Source: Rhodoferax lithotrophicus
GTDB lineage: Bacteria > Pseudomonadota > Gammaproteobacteria > Burkholderiales > Burkholderiaceae_C
Direction of reading: 5' to 3'
Length of the DNA stretch: 64,000 nt
Assembly (NCBI RefSeq): GCF_019973615.1
Contig: NZ_AP024238.1
Coordinates: 2,356,001-2,420,000 of the forward strand
The notes under the pieces are model-generated. The model did not search any database and was not told the DNA's origin. It saw nothing but the letters and a program-made list of their open reading frames with translations. Numbering within the stretch: position 1 is the stretch's first letter; every line of letters starts with the position of its first letter. A program made the translations under genes and the position numbers. Shown here in pieces: positions 47,712 through 57,728 of this stretch.

Positions 47712-50324
47712 ATGACGTGGCGTTTTAACTTAACGGCCAAGATGCTGGCCTTTTTGCTTCTGGCAGGTGTACTGCCTTTGGTCTTATTGGGTTTGACCGC
47801 ATTTGGCATTTCAAAACAGGTGCTGATTGAGCAGGCTGAATCAGACAACTCGCGTTTACTGGCCAGTTTTTCGTCGTATTTGCGCCTTTACCAAAGCCAG
47901 ATTGAAGACATGGCCACCAATCTGGCGGGCGATCCAGCCATTGGTCAGGCCTTGGTGCAGGTTGATGCTGCAGCGTCCAATACGTTCAGTGCACTCGAGA
48001 TGCGTGCCCAAATGGGGTACATCCTGAACAACTTTGTGCGTGTGAAAGGGCTTGATTCCATTCATCTTTTTTCTGTCGGTGGTGCACATTTCCAGGCCGG
48101 GCAGACGCTGGACTTTAGCCCGGTTCAAAAAGCGGTGGCAGATGCTCTTTTACAAGAAGCGTTGTCTGCGCCAACGCCGATTCTGTGGCGCGGTATTGAT
48201 GCCAATTTAAACCAGAATGCGGCCCAGTCCAAGGTTATCAGTGTGGTGCGCGCCATTCACTATTTTTCGTCCTCCAGTGGCAAATCAGAGGTGATTGGCC
48301 TGCTGGTGATCAACCTTAACGACGAAATCATGCGCCGGTATCTGGAAGGAATAACACTCGCACCTGGCACACAACTGATGAAGCTTGATCGCAGGGGGCA
48401 AATTGAGCTGCATGCGGACACCAAGCGTTTTGGGCAGCCCTTGACACCAGCCATGTTGGCTTTGGTGAAATCAACCAAGCCGGTAACCCGCTTGGTATTG
48501 GATGGCCAAGAGATGCTCATGGCTGTCCAACCCACAGCCCAACAAGGTTGGCTGATCACTTTGTCGCCACGCGCACGCCTGACCCAAAAGATCAACCAAC
48601 TGGCTTTGGTCACCTTTGGTTTGGTCTTGCTGGCCATTTCGGCCATGGGGATATTGACCTGGTACTTTGCCAAAACGGTGGTTTGGCCAATAAGGGCTGT
48701 TTCCGATGGTTTTGCGGCCATCGCCAAAAACCCGGATGAACCCCATGATCTGTTGCCTACCGGGCTTGCAAAAGACGAGGTTTTTCAACTGATACAGGGG
48801 TACAACAATCACCTGCTGGCACTCCAGATTCAGCGCAAAGTCACACAGGAGTTGGGTCTGGCCAAGACCCATGCCGAGGCAGCCAATCTGGCCAAAAGCC
48901 GGTTTCTGGCCACCATGAGCCATGAAATTCGCACCCCTATGAATGGTATTTTGGGCATGGCACAACTGCTGCTGATGCCCAATCTTTCACCCCAAAAGCA
49001 GCAGGATTACGCTCAAACCATTTTGTCCAGTGGCAAAACCCTGCTTGGTCTGCTGAACGACATTCTTGATTTATCCAAAATTGAAGCAGGAAAATTTCAA
49101 CTGGAAAGAGTTGCTTTCAAACCCGACACGTTATTGACTGAAATACAGTCGTTGTTTGAAGGTGCTGCACACGCCAAAGATTTACAGTTGAAAAATCAGT
49201 GGCATGGTGCCGCCGAACAAATCTACCAAGCTGATGCACACCGTTTGCGCCAAATGCTGTCCAACCTGGTTGGCAACGCCATCAAGTTCACCAGGCAAGG
49301 TCAAATTTCCATGGAGTGTTCTGAGATTGAGCGGGATACCGCCACGGCCTTACTGGAGTTTTCGGTAAGTGACTCGGGGATTGGCATCGCGCCTGAAAAG
49401 CTTGACTTGCTGTTCAAACCGTTCTCCCAAACCGACAGCTCGACCACCCGAGAATTTGGTGGTACGGGCCTGGGACTGTCGATTGTGAGCACATTGGCAC
49501 ATGCCATGGGCGGGGATGTGGGTCTGCAAAGCAAGTTGGGGGAAGGTTCGCGTTTCTGGTTTCGTGTACATGTTGAAGTGCTTGAGCCACAGCAAGAGGC
49601 TCTATCCAGTGCTGTAAGCATGATGGCCGGAAACCGGGCACCCACTCAAGCGCATCAGCTGCATGGCAAAGTGCTGGTCGTTGAAGACAACCCGGTGAAT
49701 TGCATGGTGATTGGTGCACTTTTGACACAACTGGGCCTGACTCACACGGTTGCCTCCAATGGGCAGCAAGCAGTACAAGCTATTCGTGAAGGTGAGCAAC
49801 CTGACATTATTTTGATGGATCTGCAAATGCCGGTGCTTGATGGTTACGCCGCCACTGAGCAAATCCGTCAATGGGAGTACGAGTCCGGTCAATCTCGTTT
49901 ACCCATCATTGCTTTGACTGCCGATGCCTTTGAAGAAGACCGCCAGCGTTCCCGTGATGTGGGTATGGACGGGTTTCTGACCAAGCCGATTGCCATGACG
50001 GACTTGGTGGCGGCCCTTGACAATTACCTGTCGAGCAAAACGGCGACGCGAAAGTGCTTGGAACTCGCAAGTCATCACATCCTGGATGTGAAAGCCTTTA
50101 AGGCCGTGGTGGCAGAACTTATACCGTTGCTGGAACAACACAAGTTTGCCGCTATCCCTTGTTTTGAGAAACTGATTCCGCTTGTGGCGGGAACAACTAT
50201 TGCAGATGATATTCATGCCTTGCAACTGGCACTCAAAGACATGCGGTTTGAATTTGTCCAAACACGGTTAAATCAAATGGCAGGGAGTCTGGTCAGTGCG
50301 GAAAACCTGAATTCCGAACTGTAA
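47712..50324 (+). CDS. Hybrid histidine kinase
   Basis: An 870-residue protein from ATG 47712. A first membrane span ([22 protein letters not shown]), a periplasmic sensor of the dCache type (about 35-300), a second span ([19 protein letters not shown]) and a HAMP-like stretch precede HisKA with phospho-acceptor His404 ([11 protein letters not shown]), the HATPase ([24 protein letters not shown]) and a receiver with Asp703 (LMDLQMP). It likely reads the state of the upstream binding protein. The last 80 residues look helical but lack a clear Hpt histidine. The output partner is probably one of the c-di-GMP proteins downstream. Confidence 0.92.
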   Translation: MTWRFNLTAKMLAFLLLAGVLPLVLLGLTAFGISKQVLIEQAESDNSRLLASFSSYLRLYQSQIEDMATNLAGDPAIGQALVQVDAAASNTFSALEMRAQMGYILNNFVRVKGLDSIHLFSVGGAHFQAGQTLDFSPVQKAVADALLQEALSAPTPILWRGIDANLNQNAAQSKVISVVRAIHYFSSSSGKSEVIGLLVINLNDEIMRRYLEGITLAPGTQLMKLDRRGQIELHADTKRFGQPLTPAMLALVKSTKPVTRLVLDGQEMLMAVQPTAQQGWLITLSPRARLTQKINQLALVTFGLVLLAISAMGILTWYFAKTVVWPIRAVSDGFAAIAKNPDEPHDLLPTGLAKDEVFQLIQGYNNHLLALQIQRKVTQELGLAKTHAEAANLAKSRFLATMSHEIRTPMNGILGMAQLLLMPNLSPQKQQDYAQTILSSGKTLLGLLNDILDLSKIEAGKFQLERVAFKPDTLLTEIQSLFEGAAHAKDLQLKNQWHGAAEQIYQADAHRLRQMLSNLVGNAIKFTRQGQISMECSEIERDTATALLEFSVSDSGIGIAPEKLDLLFKPFSQTDSSTTREFGGTGLGLSIVSTLAHAMGGDVGLQSKLGEGSRFWFRVHVEVLEPQQEALSSAVSMMAGNRAPTQAHQLHGKVLVVEDNPVNCMVIGALLTQLGLTHTVASNGQQAVQAIREGEQPDIILMDLQMPVLDGYAATEQIRQWEYESGQSRLPIIALTADAFEEDRQRSRDVGMDGFLTKPIAMTDLVAALDNYLSSKTATRKCLELASHHILDVKAFKAVVAELIPLLEQHKFAAIPCFEKLIPLVAGTTIADDIHALQLALKDMRFEFVQTRLNQMAGSLVSAENLNSEL

Positions 50325-50356
50325 GTCGCTGCTCCATAACAGCTCATCTATCCCCC

Positions 50357-50397
50357 AAAGTGGGTGCAATTTAGGGGCAATTTTTTGTACCCACTTT
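50357..50397. promoter_or_regulatory. Inverted repeat downstream of the hybrid kinase
   Basis: AAAGTGGGTGCAA (50357-50369) and TTGTACCCACTTT (50385-50397) pair over 13 positions with one G-T pair and a 15-base loop. No T run follows, so it is either a Rho-helped stop or an operator. Confidence 0.5.
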
Positions 50398-50536
50398 CAG
50401 TCCGCTTTATCAGCCACAATTTGTTTCATGTGTCAGTGAAGTGAAGCCTTGTTGATTCACAATAAGTCCAAGGCACATGCCAAATTGCAAGAACTCAAAT
50501 GCCCTGATACAAGGAGCCTGGTTGGAAGCCGATATC

Positions 50537-50560
50537 CATGAAGTAATGTGTTACTTCATG
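50537..50560. promoter_or_regulatory. Perfect hairpin in front of the large GGDEF-EAL gene
   Basis: CATGAAGTAA-TGTG-TTACTTCATG is a perfect 10-bp stem with a 4-base loop, ending 16 bases before ATG 50577. It covers the expected ribosome-binding area, so it could act as an operator or as an RNA structure that affects translation. Confidence 0.55.
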
Positions 50561-50576
50561 CTGATCAGAATACCCT

Positions 50577-53500
50577 ATGCTTAATCCAAAGCCTCTCATT
50601 CTGGCCATTGACGACAGCCCCGCCAATTTATTGACACTGGGCATGGCACTGGAGCCGGATTTTGAATTGCAAATTGCCACTTCTGGGGCCATGGGTTTGA
50701 CGCTGGCACTTGAAATGCCGCCTGACCTGATCCTGCTGGACATCATGATGCCCGATATGGACGGTTTTGAGACATGTCGACAGATCAAGGCACATGTGTT
50801 GCTAAAAGATATTCCAGTGGTTTTTGTCAGTGCATTGACCGAAATCGAGTCTGAATCCAAGGGCTTGGCATTGGGCGCTGCAGACTTTATTACCAAGCCC
50901 ATCAATGTTGAAATAGCTCGCCAACGTATACACAATCTGCTTGAACGCGATGCTTTGCGCAAGGATGTGATCGCTCAACGGAACCAACTTAAAAGTCGCC
51001 TGGATGAGCTTGATCAAACCAAGAATGAATTGCTGCATTCGCAAAGCACGTTGATACAAAGCGAAGCACTTAAACGCACTATCCTGAATTCGCTGGTCGC
51101 TGAAATTGTGGTGATTGATCGCACCGGGGTGATCCTGGCCGTCAATAAGCCATGGATACGCTTTGCCAATGAAAATCGCTTGGTTAATGGGGCTTTACCG
51201 ACAAGCATTGATATAGGAAGCAACTACATTGAGGTGTGCCAAAGGGTCTGCGACTTGAGTTCACCTGATGCCGGTGGCGCGAGACAGGCCTTGACGGGGA
51301 TTCACGACGTGCTGGAGGGGCATTTACCCACTTTCAGCATGGAGTATCCATGCCATTCACCTACACAGCAACGCTGGTTCAAAATGCGGGTATCTCCCTT
51401 GGGCATAGAGGCTCGGGGCGGAGCGGTCATCAGCCACACTGATATTTCCGAGCGCAAGGAAATGGAACTCAGGCTCAGAGAAAGTGAGTCACACCTTCGT
51501 GCCATCATTTTCAACGAACCGGAATGCATCAAGATTGTGGATGCAGAGGGTCTTTTGACTCAAATGAACCCGGCTGGCTTGAAGATGATTGAGGCCGATG
51601 ATCAAGAGCAAGTGGTTGGTAAGCCGGTGCAGGATCTTATTGCACCGGAGTACCGTGAGGCGTTTTACAAAATGCACCAACGGGTACTTGCGGGTGAATC
51701 CGTTGAAATGGAATTTGAAGTTTTGGGTCTCAAGGGCGGGCGACGCTGGCTTGAAACACATGCCGTACCCATGCAGACCGGCCACCAAACAGTGCAATTG
51801 GCGGTGACCCGTGATGTCACGTCACGCAAGCAGACTGAACAGGCGTTCAAACAGCAACTGCAATTTGGTCAAGCGCTTAATCTTCTGGCACAGACTATTC
51901 TTGAGAATGACGATGATGCGACCATCTTGCAGGCCACCACCCGGGTCGTTGGACAAACACTGTCGCTTGACCGAGTCCTGATCTACCAGGTCTCTTTTGA
52001 CAAACAACTCGTGACGGGTTTATGTGAGTGGCTTAATCCATTACAGACTGAGCTCACATCAAGTCTTGGCAGCTACCCTTTGTCATTCTTTATCGGTGCA
52101 GACCTGGCCTTGCAGCGTAGCAAGCAAGCCATCATCAGTCACTTTGACGATGTCAGTCCTCATTTGCAGGCGGATGGTTCTGCACACATGCTGCATCAAA
52201 AATTACACATCAAGAGCCTGCTTTGGTATCCGTTTAATTTTGATGAAACCGGCTATAGCCTGTTGGTTCTTAATCAGGTGTTTAATCTTCGGCACTGGAG
52301 CGGACAAGAACTTGATTTCCTGGATGCATTGAGTCGGCAAGTCAACATGGCGCTGCACAAGATCAAACTGATCGAACGGCAAAAAAAGGCAGATGAAAAA
52401 ATTCATCTGGCGGCCAGTGTGTTCAGCCATGCACGCGAAGGTATTTTTATTGCCAAACTCGACGGCCGTATTGTGGATGTCAACAATGCCTTTACCCGCA
52501 TCACAGGCTATCAGCGCGAAGAGGTGTTGGGCCAAAATCCGCGCATCTGGAGTTCGGGTCGCCAAGGTATCGAGTTCTACAACAACATGTGGCAGCAACT
52601 GTCTCAGAAGGGACATTGGTATGGCGAGCTTTGGAACCGGCGTAAAAATGGTGATTTTTTTGCCGAGATGCTCACCATTTCTGCGGTGCGTGATGCCCAC
52701 GGTGCACCTGAACATTACGTGGCCCTGTTCTCTGACATCACGGATATCAAGGAACACCAGGAGCAACTGGACCACATCGCCCACTTTGATGCGCTGACCA
52801 ATTTGCCCAACCGCGTGCTGCTGGCTGACCGGCTGCATCAGGGCATGTTGCAAGAGCAGCGCCGGGGGAAAAAACTGGCAGTGGTGTTTCTGGATCTGGA
52901 TGGTTTTAAAACCGTCAACGACACCCATGGGCATGAGGCGGGTGATCAATTATTGATCTCCTTGGCCTCGCGCATGAAGCAGTCGCTGCGCGAAGGGGAC
53001 ACCCTGGCACGGATTGGTGGTGATGAATTTGTAGCGGTAATCGGTGAACTTGACGATGCCCAGGCCAGTGTGCCCATGCTCCGGCGATTACTCAGCGCGG
53101 CCTCTCAGCCCCTGATGGTCGACCACAAGGTGCTGCAGGTTTCTGCCAGTTTGGGCGTCACGGTTTACCCCCAGGATCAGGAGTTGGATGCCGATCAATT
53201 GTTACGCCAGGCTGATCAGGCCATGTACCAGGCTAAGGTATCAGGCAAAAACCGTTACAGCTTTTTTGATGCAGCACAAGACAACGGCATTCGCAGCTAC
53301 CACGAAAGTATTGAGCGCATGCGCCAAGGGCTGGACAACCATGAATTTGTGTTGTTTTACCAGCCCAAAGTCAATATGCGCACCGGTGCGGTGGTGGGTG
53401 CCGAGGCGTTGATTCGTTGGCAACACCCACAAGACGGTTTGATGGTGCCGGACTTGTTTTTGCCTGTGGTTGAAAACCATCCTTTGGCGGTGGAGTTGGG

Positions 53501-54449
53501 CGAATGGGTCATTCACACGGCCTTACATCAAATTGAAAGCTGGCAAGCCCAAGGTTTGCACCTGCCGGTCAGTGTGAATGTGGGCGCTCGCCAGCTGCAG
53601 CAATCAGGTTTTGTCAGCCGCCTTCAAGACATTCTGGCTGAACACCCCGGGGTAGCACCCTCAAGCCTTGGCATTGAAATCCTTGAGACCAGTGCGCTGG
53701 AGGATTTGGTGCGGGTTTCGCAAGTGATTGAAGACTGCCGCAAACTGGGTGTGATGTTTGCCATGGACGACTTCGGCACGGGGTATTCATCTTTGACTTA
53801 CCTGCGCCGCTTGCAGGTGCATATGCTCAAAATTGATCAGAGTTTTGTGCGTAACATGCTGGGCGATACCGACGATCTGGCTATTTTGCAGGGCATCATT
53901 GGTCTGGCCCGATCCTTTCGCCGCGAAGCCATTGCCGAAGGTGTCGAAACCGTGGCCCATGGCACCTTGTTGCTGCAACTGGGTTGTGAGCTGGCCCAAG
54001 GGTACGGTATCGCTAAACCGATGCCAGCCCATGAGATGTCCAACTGGGTAAAGAGCTGGCATCCGGCCACTGAATGGCTCATGCAGCGGGTGATTGTGCA
54101 AGAAGCCTTGCCGGTACTTTATGGGCGCGTCGAGCACCGGGCCTGGATTGCAGCCATGGGCGCACATTTGCGCGGTGAAAGTCTGGCCCCACCGCCGCTG
54201 GATGCGCGTCAGTGCCACTTTGGGCAATGGTTGAATGGCCCTGGGAAGGATCACTTTCATCGGGTACCCATGTTTGGCCGATTGGAAGATTTGCACCAGC
54301 AGGTACACACTTTGGCGACTCAAATGGTGGCCGAGCAAGCCAATGGACGGAATGCCCAGGCACTGGCCATGTTGCCGGAATTACATGGTTTGCGTGACAC
54401 TTTACTGGCGCAACTTGACGCACTGCTGGTGTATCAATGTGAAAATTAA
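50577..54449 (+). CDS. REC-PAS-GAF-GGDEF-EAL-CZB multi-domain c-di-GMP protein
   Basis: A 1290-residue protein. In order: a receiver (1-125, phospho-site Asp55 in LDIMMPDMDGF), two PAS domains (about 165-420), a GAF domain (about 430-610), a third PAS (about 615-740), an intact GGDEF motif at 814-818, an intact EAL motif at 943-945 and a C-terminal CZB-like zinc-binding domain (about 1185-1290: HRAWIAAMGAHLRG, CHFGQWLNGPG, HFHRVPMF). No membrane span is seen, so it is cytoplasmic. It could make or break c-di-GMP in response to phosphorylation, light, redox or zinc. It follows the hybrid kinase and probably takes its phosphate. Confidence 0.92.
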   Translation: MLNPKPLILAIDDSPANLLTLGMALEPDFELQIATSGAMGLTLALEMPPDLILLDIMMPDMDGFETCRQIKAHVLLKDIPVVFVSALTEIESESKGLALGAADFITKPINVEIARQRIHNLLERDALRKDVIAQRNQLKSRLDELDQTKNELLHSQSTLIQSEALKRTILNSLVAEIVVIDRTGVILAVNKPWIRFANENRLVNGALPTSIDIGSNYIEVCQRVCDLSSPDAGGARQALTGIHDVLEGHLPTFSMEYPCHSPTQQRWFKMRVSPLGIEARGGAVISHTDISERKEMELRLRESESHLRAIIFNEPECIKIVDAEGLLTQMNPAGLKMIEADDQEQVVGKPVQDLIAPEYREAFYKMHQRVLAGESVEMEFEVLGLKGGRRWLETHAVPMQTGHQTVQLAVTRDVTSRKQTEQAFKQQLQFGQALNLLAQTILENDDDATILQATTRVVGQTLSLDRVLIYQVSFDKQLVTGLCEWLNPLQTELTSSLGSYPLSFFIGADLALQRSKQAIISHFDDVSPHLQADGSAHMLHQKLHIKSLLWYPFNFDETGYSLLVLNQVFNLRHWSGQELDFLDALSRQVNMALHKIKLIERQKKADEKIHLAASVFSHAREGIFIAKLDGRIVDVNNAFTRITGYQREEVLGQNPRIWSSGRQGIEFYNNMWQQLSQKGHWYGELWNRRKNGDFFAEMLTISAVRDAHGAPEHYVALFSDITDIKEHQEQLDHIAHFDALTNLPNRVLLADRLHQGMLQEQRRGKKLAVVFLDLDGFKTVNDTHGHEAGDQLLISLASRMKQSLREGDTLARIGGDEFVAVIGELDDAQASVPMLRRLLSAASQPLMVDHKVLQVSASLGVTVYPQDQELDADQLLRQADQAMYQAKVSGKNRYSFFDAAQDNGIRSYHESIERMRQGLDNHEFVLFYQPKVNMRTGAVVGAEALIRWQHPQDGLMVPDLFLPVVENHPLAVELGEWVIHTALHQIESWQAQGLHLPVSVNVGARQLQQSGFVSRLQDILAEHPGVAPSSLGIEILETSALEDLVRVSQVIEDCRKLGVMFAMDDFGTGYSSLTYLRRLQVHMLKIDQSFVRNMLGDTDDLAILQGIIGLARSFRREAIAEGVETVAHGTLLLQLGCELAQGYGIAKPMPAHEMSNWVKSWHPATEWLMQRVIVQEALPVLYGRVEHRAWIAAMGAHLRGESLAPPPLDARQCHFGQWLNGPGKDHFHRVPMFGRLEDLHQQVHTLATQMVAEQANGRNAQALAMLPELHGLRDTLLAQLDALLVYQCEN

Positions 54450-54518
54450 AAGGCTCGGTTTTTTCAATACCTATCGTTCCCGCTGGATAGGGTGAATCTA
54501 CAAAATAAAGGACGTTGG

Positions 54519-55523
54519 ATGAAAATTTTGCTGGTGGATGATGCCCGCTCGGTGGTCATGGTGATGACTTCTCGCCTTGCCAGCTACGGCTATGACGTGG
54601 TGCATGCCGCCAACGGTCAAGAGGCGGTAGCGGCTTTTGCCAGCGCCGCACCAGACCTGGTGCTGATGGACATTGAAATGCCCGTCATGAATGGCTTTGA
54701 GGCCACCAACCGGATTCGAGCCTTTGAAGCCACCAAACAGTGGGCTTGGACACCGGTCATTTTTCTTACCTCGTCGGATACGGTGGAAAACCTGGTAACT
54801 GCCATTGAGGCGGGCGGCGACGATTTCATGAGCAAATTTGTGCCGGAACCGGTGTTGCAGGCCAAGATGAAGGCCATGAGCCGCATTGCCGGTTTGCGTA
54901 AAAGCCTGTCCCAGGCCAACCAAAAATTGCAGGACCTGGCCAGCCAGGACGGTTTGACAGGCTTATGCAACCGCCGCAGCATGGACGTGCGCACCGACCA
55001 GCTTTGGCTGGAGGCCCAGGCCCGTGAGCAGCCCTTTGGCTTGCTGATGCTTGATATTGATAATTTCAAAAAATACAACGACCACTACGGCCACCAAACC
55101 GGTGACGATTGTTTGCGCCAAGTGGCCCATGCCATTGATGCCGCCATCCACCATGCCAATCAACTGGGCATGACCCACAGGGCGTTTACCGCCCGTTACG
55201 GGGGCGAAGAGTTCTCAGTGATCATGCCGCGCGCCACCCCGCAGTCGATCCTCAAAGTGGCCAACAGCATCGTCAAGGCGGTGTATGGCCTGGCAATTGC
55301 CCATGAACTGAATGAAGCCTGGGGCGTGGTGAGTATTTCAGTGGGGGGTGCGCTGAAAAACCCGGCGCAAGGCGAGGTGGTTGACCTGTTTCGTGAAGCT
55401 GATGCGCGGCTCTACCAAGCCAAAACGCTGGGTCGTAACCGCGCAGTGGTCGATGACAGCCCCAATTCAGTGCCCAAACTCGATGGGGTTGTCGACCGGA
55501 CGGGTTTTGTAGAAAGTCATTGA
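54519..55523 (+). CDS. Response regulator diguanylate cyclase (REC-GGDEF)
   Basis: A 334-residue protein from ATG 54519 (GGACG upstream; 54492 is an alternative). Receiver with VLMDIEMPVMNGFEA and the phospho-accepting Asp, then a GGEEF catalytic motif (RYGGEEFSVIMP) and the LYQAKTLGRNR ending. The active GGEEF predicts synthesis of c-di-GMP. It is the last gene of the signalling block and overlaps the convergent U32 gene by 57 bases. Confidence 0.92.
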   Translation: MKILLVDDARSVVMVMTSRLASYGYDVVHAANGQEAVAAFASAAPDLVLMDIEMPVMNGFEATNRIRAFEATKQWAWTPVIFLTSSDTVENLVTAIEAGGDDFMSKFVPEPVLQAKMKAMSRIAGLRKSLSQANQKLQDLASQDGLTGLCNRRSMDVRTDQLWLEAQAREQPFGLLMLDIDNFKKYNDHYGHQTGDDCLRQVAHAIDAAIHHANQLGMTHRAFTARYGGEEFSVIMPRATPQSILKVANSIVKAVYGLAIAHELNEAWGVVSISVGGALKNPAQGEVVDLFREADARLYQAKTLGRNRAVVDDSPNSVPKLDGVVDRTGFVESH

Positions 55524-57527
55524 CACACCCGCCGCCAGTTGGGCGCGGGCCGTGGTCAGCTCGGCGCGTGATTGTTTGGCCACCGCCGGTTTCATCTTGC
55601 CCATGACATGCATTTCACACGGCTTGCAATCAAAACGCAGCGTCAGTTTTTCTTTGCCGTTGATCAGTTGCAGCGGCTCGGCCCGCACCTGGCCTTGCAC
55701 ACCAATCACGCCCTTGGCCTGCTTGGGGCACAGGCTCAAGGAAAAGCGCACGCAGTGTTTGGTGATCATCAGGCTGACCTTGCCGGTGGCTTCAATCGAC
55801 TCATAGGCCGCATCGATCACCTTCACCCCATGGCGGGCGTAAAACGTGCGGGCGGCCCGGTTGAACACATTGGCCAGATAGCTCAAGGCATCTTCAAAAT
55901 AAGGCACCGGCGGCTCAATCGGCTGCGCACGCGGCAGCCGGGGCAGGGCGCTGGCGCGGGCAGACTCCAGCGCCAGCACCGCATCACGGCGCAGGTGGTT
56001 GAGCAGAGAGGCGGGTAAAAATAAATGATCAAAATCGGCTGTAGCGCTTGATCCATCTGCGCAAGCAGCTATAAAAATCGTATTGCCCAGGCGGTTCAGT
56101 TGACTGCGGATGTGGGCCAAGGCCTCGGCCTGATCCTGCGCCCGCTGGCGTTCGCTTTTCGGCCAAGGCGTGGTGGCCGTGGCGCTGTGGCCGTCTTCAT
56201 CGGTCAGTGTCAGTTGCACCGTGTCGGCCAGCACCTGCAGGTGCGCCCACACGCTGATGCGCCGATCACTGCTCTTTTTGTCCAGCGCGCGCAGCCAGTT
56301 CAGGTCGCGGTTGCGGTTCACTTCCACACCTTTGCGCAGGTCTTTCAGTGTGGCCAGGGCATCTTTGGGGAACACGCGCCACAGGCCTTTGCGGGCGCTC
56401 AGGAGCTCGGCGCGGTTGATGGCCAGGCCGACCAGTTCTTTTTGCAAGTCGTAGTAACACAGGCCATCGCCGTTGTGCAGCTCGGTGGTTTTGTGGCTGA
56501 GCTCCAGTTCCACCCAGTTGGGGCCGAGCTGAGTGACATAGCCAATCGACTGACCTGGGTTTTTGGGCGTGTCAAACGCGCCAATATCGTCCTGGCGACC
56601 ATTGACAAAATAGTCGGTGAACTCGCGGTTGAAATTTTGGTTGGGGTCGGGCGTGAAGGTGAAGGTGGTGTGGCCGCTGCTGGCGCGGGCCAGCGGGTTG
56701 TCACCGTGCTGGCGCTCTTCTATCAATTCATCAAGCAGCTTGCGGTAATGGGCGGTGATGTTTTTCACATAGGCCATGTCTTTGTAGCGGCCCTCGATCT
56801 TGAAGCTGCGAATGCCCGCATCCACCAGTGCGGCAAGGTTGGCGCTCTGGTTGTTGTCTTTCATCGAGAGCACATGTTTGTCATGCGCCACAAAACGGCC
56901 CTTGTCGTCCACCACCTGGTAGGGCAGGCGGCAGGCTTGGCTGCATTCGCCCCGGTTGGCACTGCGCCCGGTGTGGGCGGCGCTGATGTAGCACTGGCCA
57001 CTGTAGGCCACACACAGCGCACCGTGCACAAAAAACTCCAGCGTGCTGCGTGTCGGGTCGGTGGCGGCGCGAATGGCGGCAATTTGTTCCAGCGTCAGCT
57101 CCCGCGCCAGCACCATCTGGTTCAGGCCCACATCCTGTAAAAAACGCGCTTTCTCGGGGCTGCGAATGTCGCACTGGGTGCTGGCGTGTAACTGGATCGG
57201 TGGCAGATCAAGCTCCAGCAGCCCCATGTCCTGAATGATCAGCGCGTCCACCCCCGCGTCATAGAGTTGCCAGGCCAGTTGGCGGGCCGGTTCCAGCTCG
57301 TCGTCACGCAGGATGGTGTTCAGGGTGACAAAAATCCGGCTGCTGAAGCGGTGTGCGTGTGCCACCAGCCGGGCAATGTCTTCGACGCTGTTGTCGGCAC
57401 TGGAGCGGGCACCAAAGCCCGGCCCACCAATGTAGACCGCATCGGCCCCGTGGTTGACGGCTTCGATGCCAATGGCGGCATCACGTGCCGGGGCCAGGAG
57501 TTCAAGTTGGTGGGGGAGGAGTGACAT
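55467..57527 (-). CDS. rlhA: U32-family protein, RlhA-like 23S rRNA hydroxylation factor
   Basis: A 686-residue U32 protein. The N-terminal ELLAPARDAAIGIEAVNHGADAVYIGGPGFGAR and the four-cysteine region CVAYSGQCYISAAHTGRSANRGECSQACRLPY match RlhA and relatives, which act in hydroxylation of 23S rRNA C2501. A part near residues 480-500 (FIAACADGSSATADF) does not look like the family and is encoded by dispersed-repeat copy 7. The C-terminal end overlaps the convergent GGDEF gene. Confidence 0.88.
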   Translation of the reverse strand: MSLLPHQLELLAPARDAAIGIEAVNHGADAVYIGGPGFGARSSADNSVEDIARLVAHAHRFSSRIFVTLNTILRDDELEPARQLAWQLYDAGVDALIIQDMGLLELDLPPIQLHASTQCDIRSPEKARFLQDVGLNQMVLARELTLEQIAAIRAATDPTRSTLEFFVHGALCVAYSGQCYISAAHTGRSANRGECSQACRLPYQVVDDKGRFVAHDKHVLSMKDNNQSANLAALVDAGIRSFKIEGRYKDMAYVKNITAHYRKLLDELIEERQHGDNPLARASSGHTTFTFTPDPNQNFNREFTDYFVNGRQDDIGAFDTPKNPGQSIGYVTQLGPNWVELELSHKTTELHNGDGLCYYDLQKELVGLAINRAELLSARKGLWRVFPKDALATLKDLRKGVEVNRNRDLNWLRALDKKSSDRRISVWAHLQVLADTVQLTLTDEDGHSATATTPWPKSERQRAQDQAEALAHIRSQLNRLGNTIFIAACADGSSATADFDHLFLPASLLNHLRRDAVLALESARASALPRLPRAQPIEPPVPYFEDALSYLANVFNRAARTFYARHGVKVIDAAYESIEATGKVSLMITKHCVRFSLSLCPKQAKGVIGVQGQVRAEPLQLINGKEKLTLRFDCKPCEMHVMGKMKPAVAKQSRAELTTARAQLAAGVSMTFYKTRPVDNPIEFGH
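56040..56078. repeat. Dispersed repeat, copy 7, inside the U32 gene
   Basis: TGTAGCGCTTGATCCATCTG and GCGCAAGCAGCTATAAAAAT share the inverted CGCTTG...CAAGCAGCTATA core with copies 1 and 6. It keeps the reading frame and is translated. Confidence 0.65.
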
Positions 57528-57630
57528 GGGGCGGGATTATCCCCGCCTTGGTCAACTGTCCCAAGACATACATTCACAAGGCACACCATTTCTCCAGCCA
57601 AGATCACTTCAAATGATTTGATGCGCAAAT

Positions 57631-57686
57631 ATCCCCCGTTTGGGGGATGGTCACACATTGTTACGCCTGCTACATTTTTTAATAAT
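57631..57686 (+). promoter_or_regulatory. Operator-like palindrome and promoter of the type I secretion genes
   Basis: ATCCCCC-GTTT-GGGGGAT (57631-57648) is a perfect palindrome. It is followed by TTGTTA (57658-57663) and AATAAT (57681-57686) with 17-bp spacing, like a sigma-70 promoter. The palindrome would bind a dimeric regulator upstream of the -35 box, favouring a start at GTG 57729 over ATG 57618. Confidence 0.45.
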
Positions 57687-57728
57687 TTAAAGCAGCCCAG
57701 CAAATGCGGGGACTTCAGGGATGATTTA

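Noticed and set aside
56100..57140. Plus-strand frame of 346 codons over the U32 gene
   Set aside because: Covers conserved cysteine motifs of the minus-strand RlhA-like gene; shadow.
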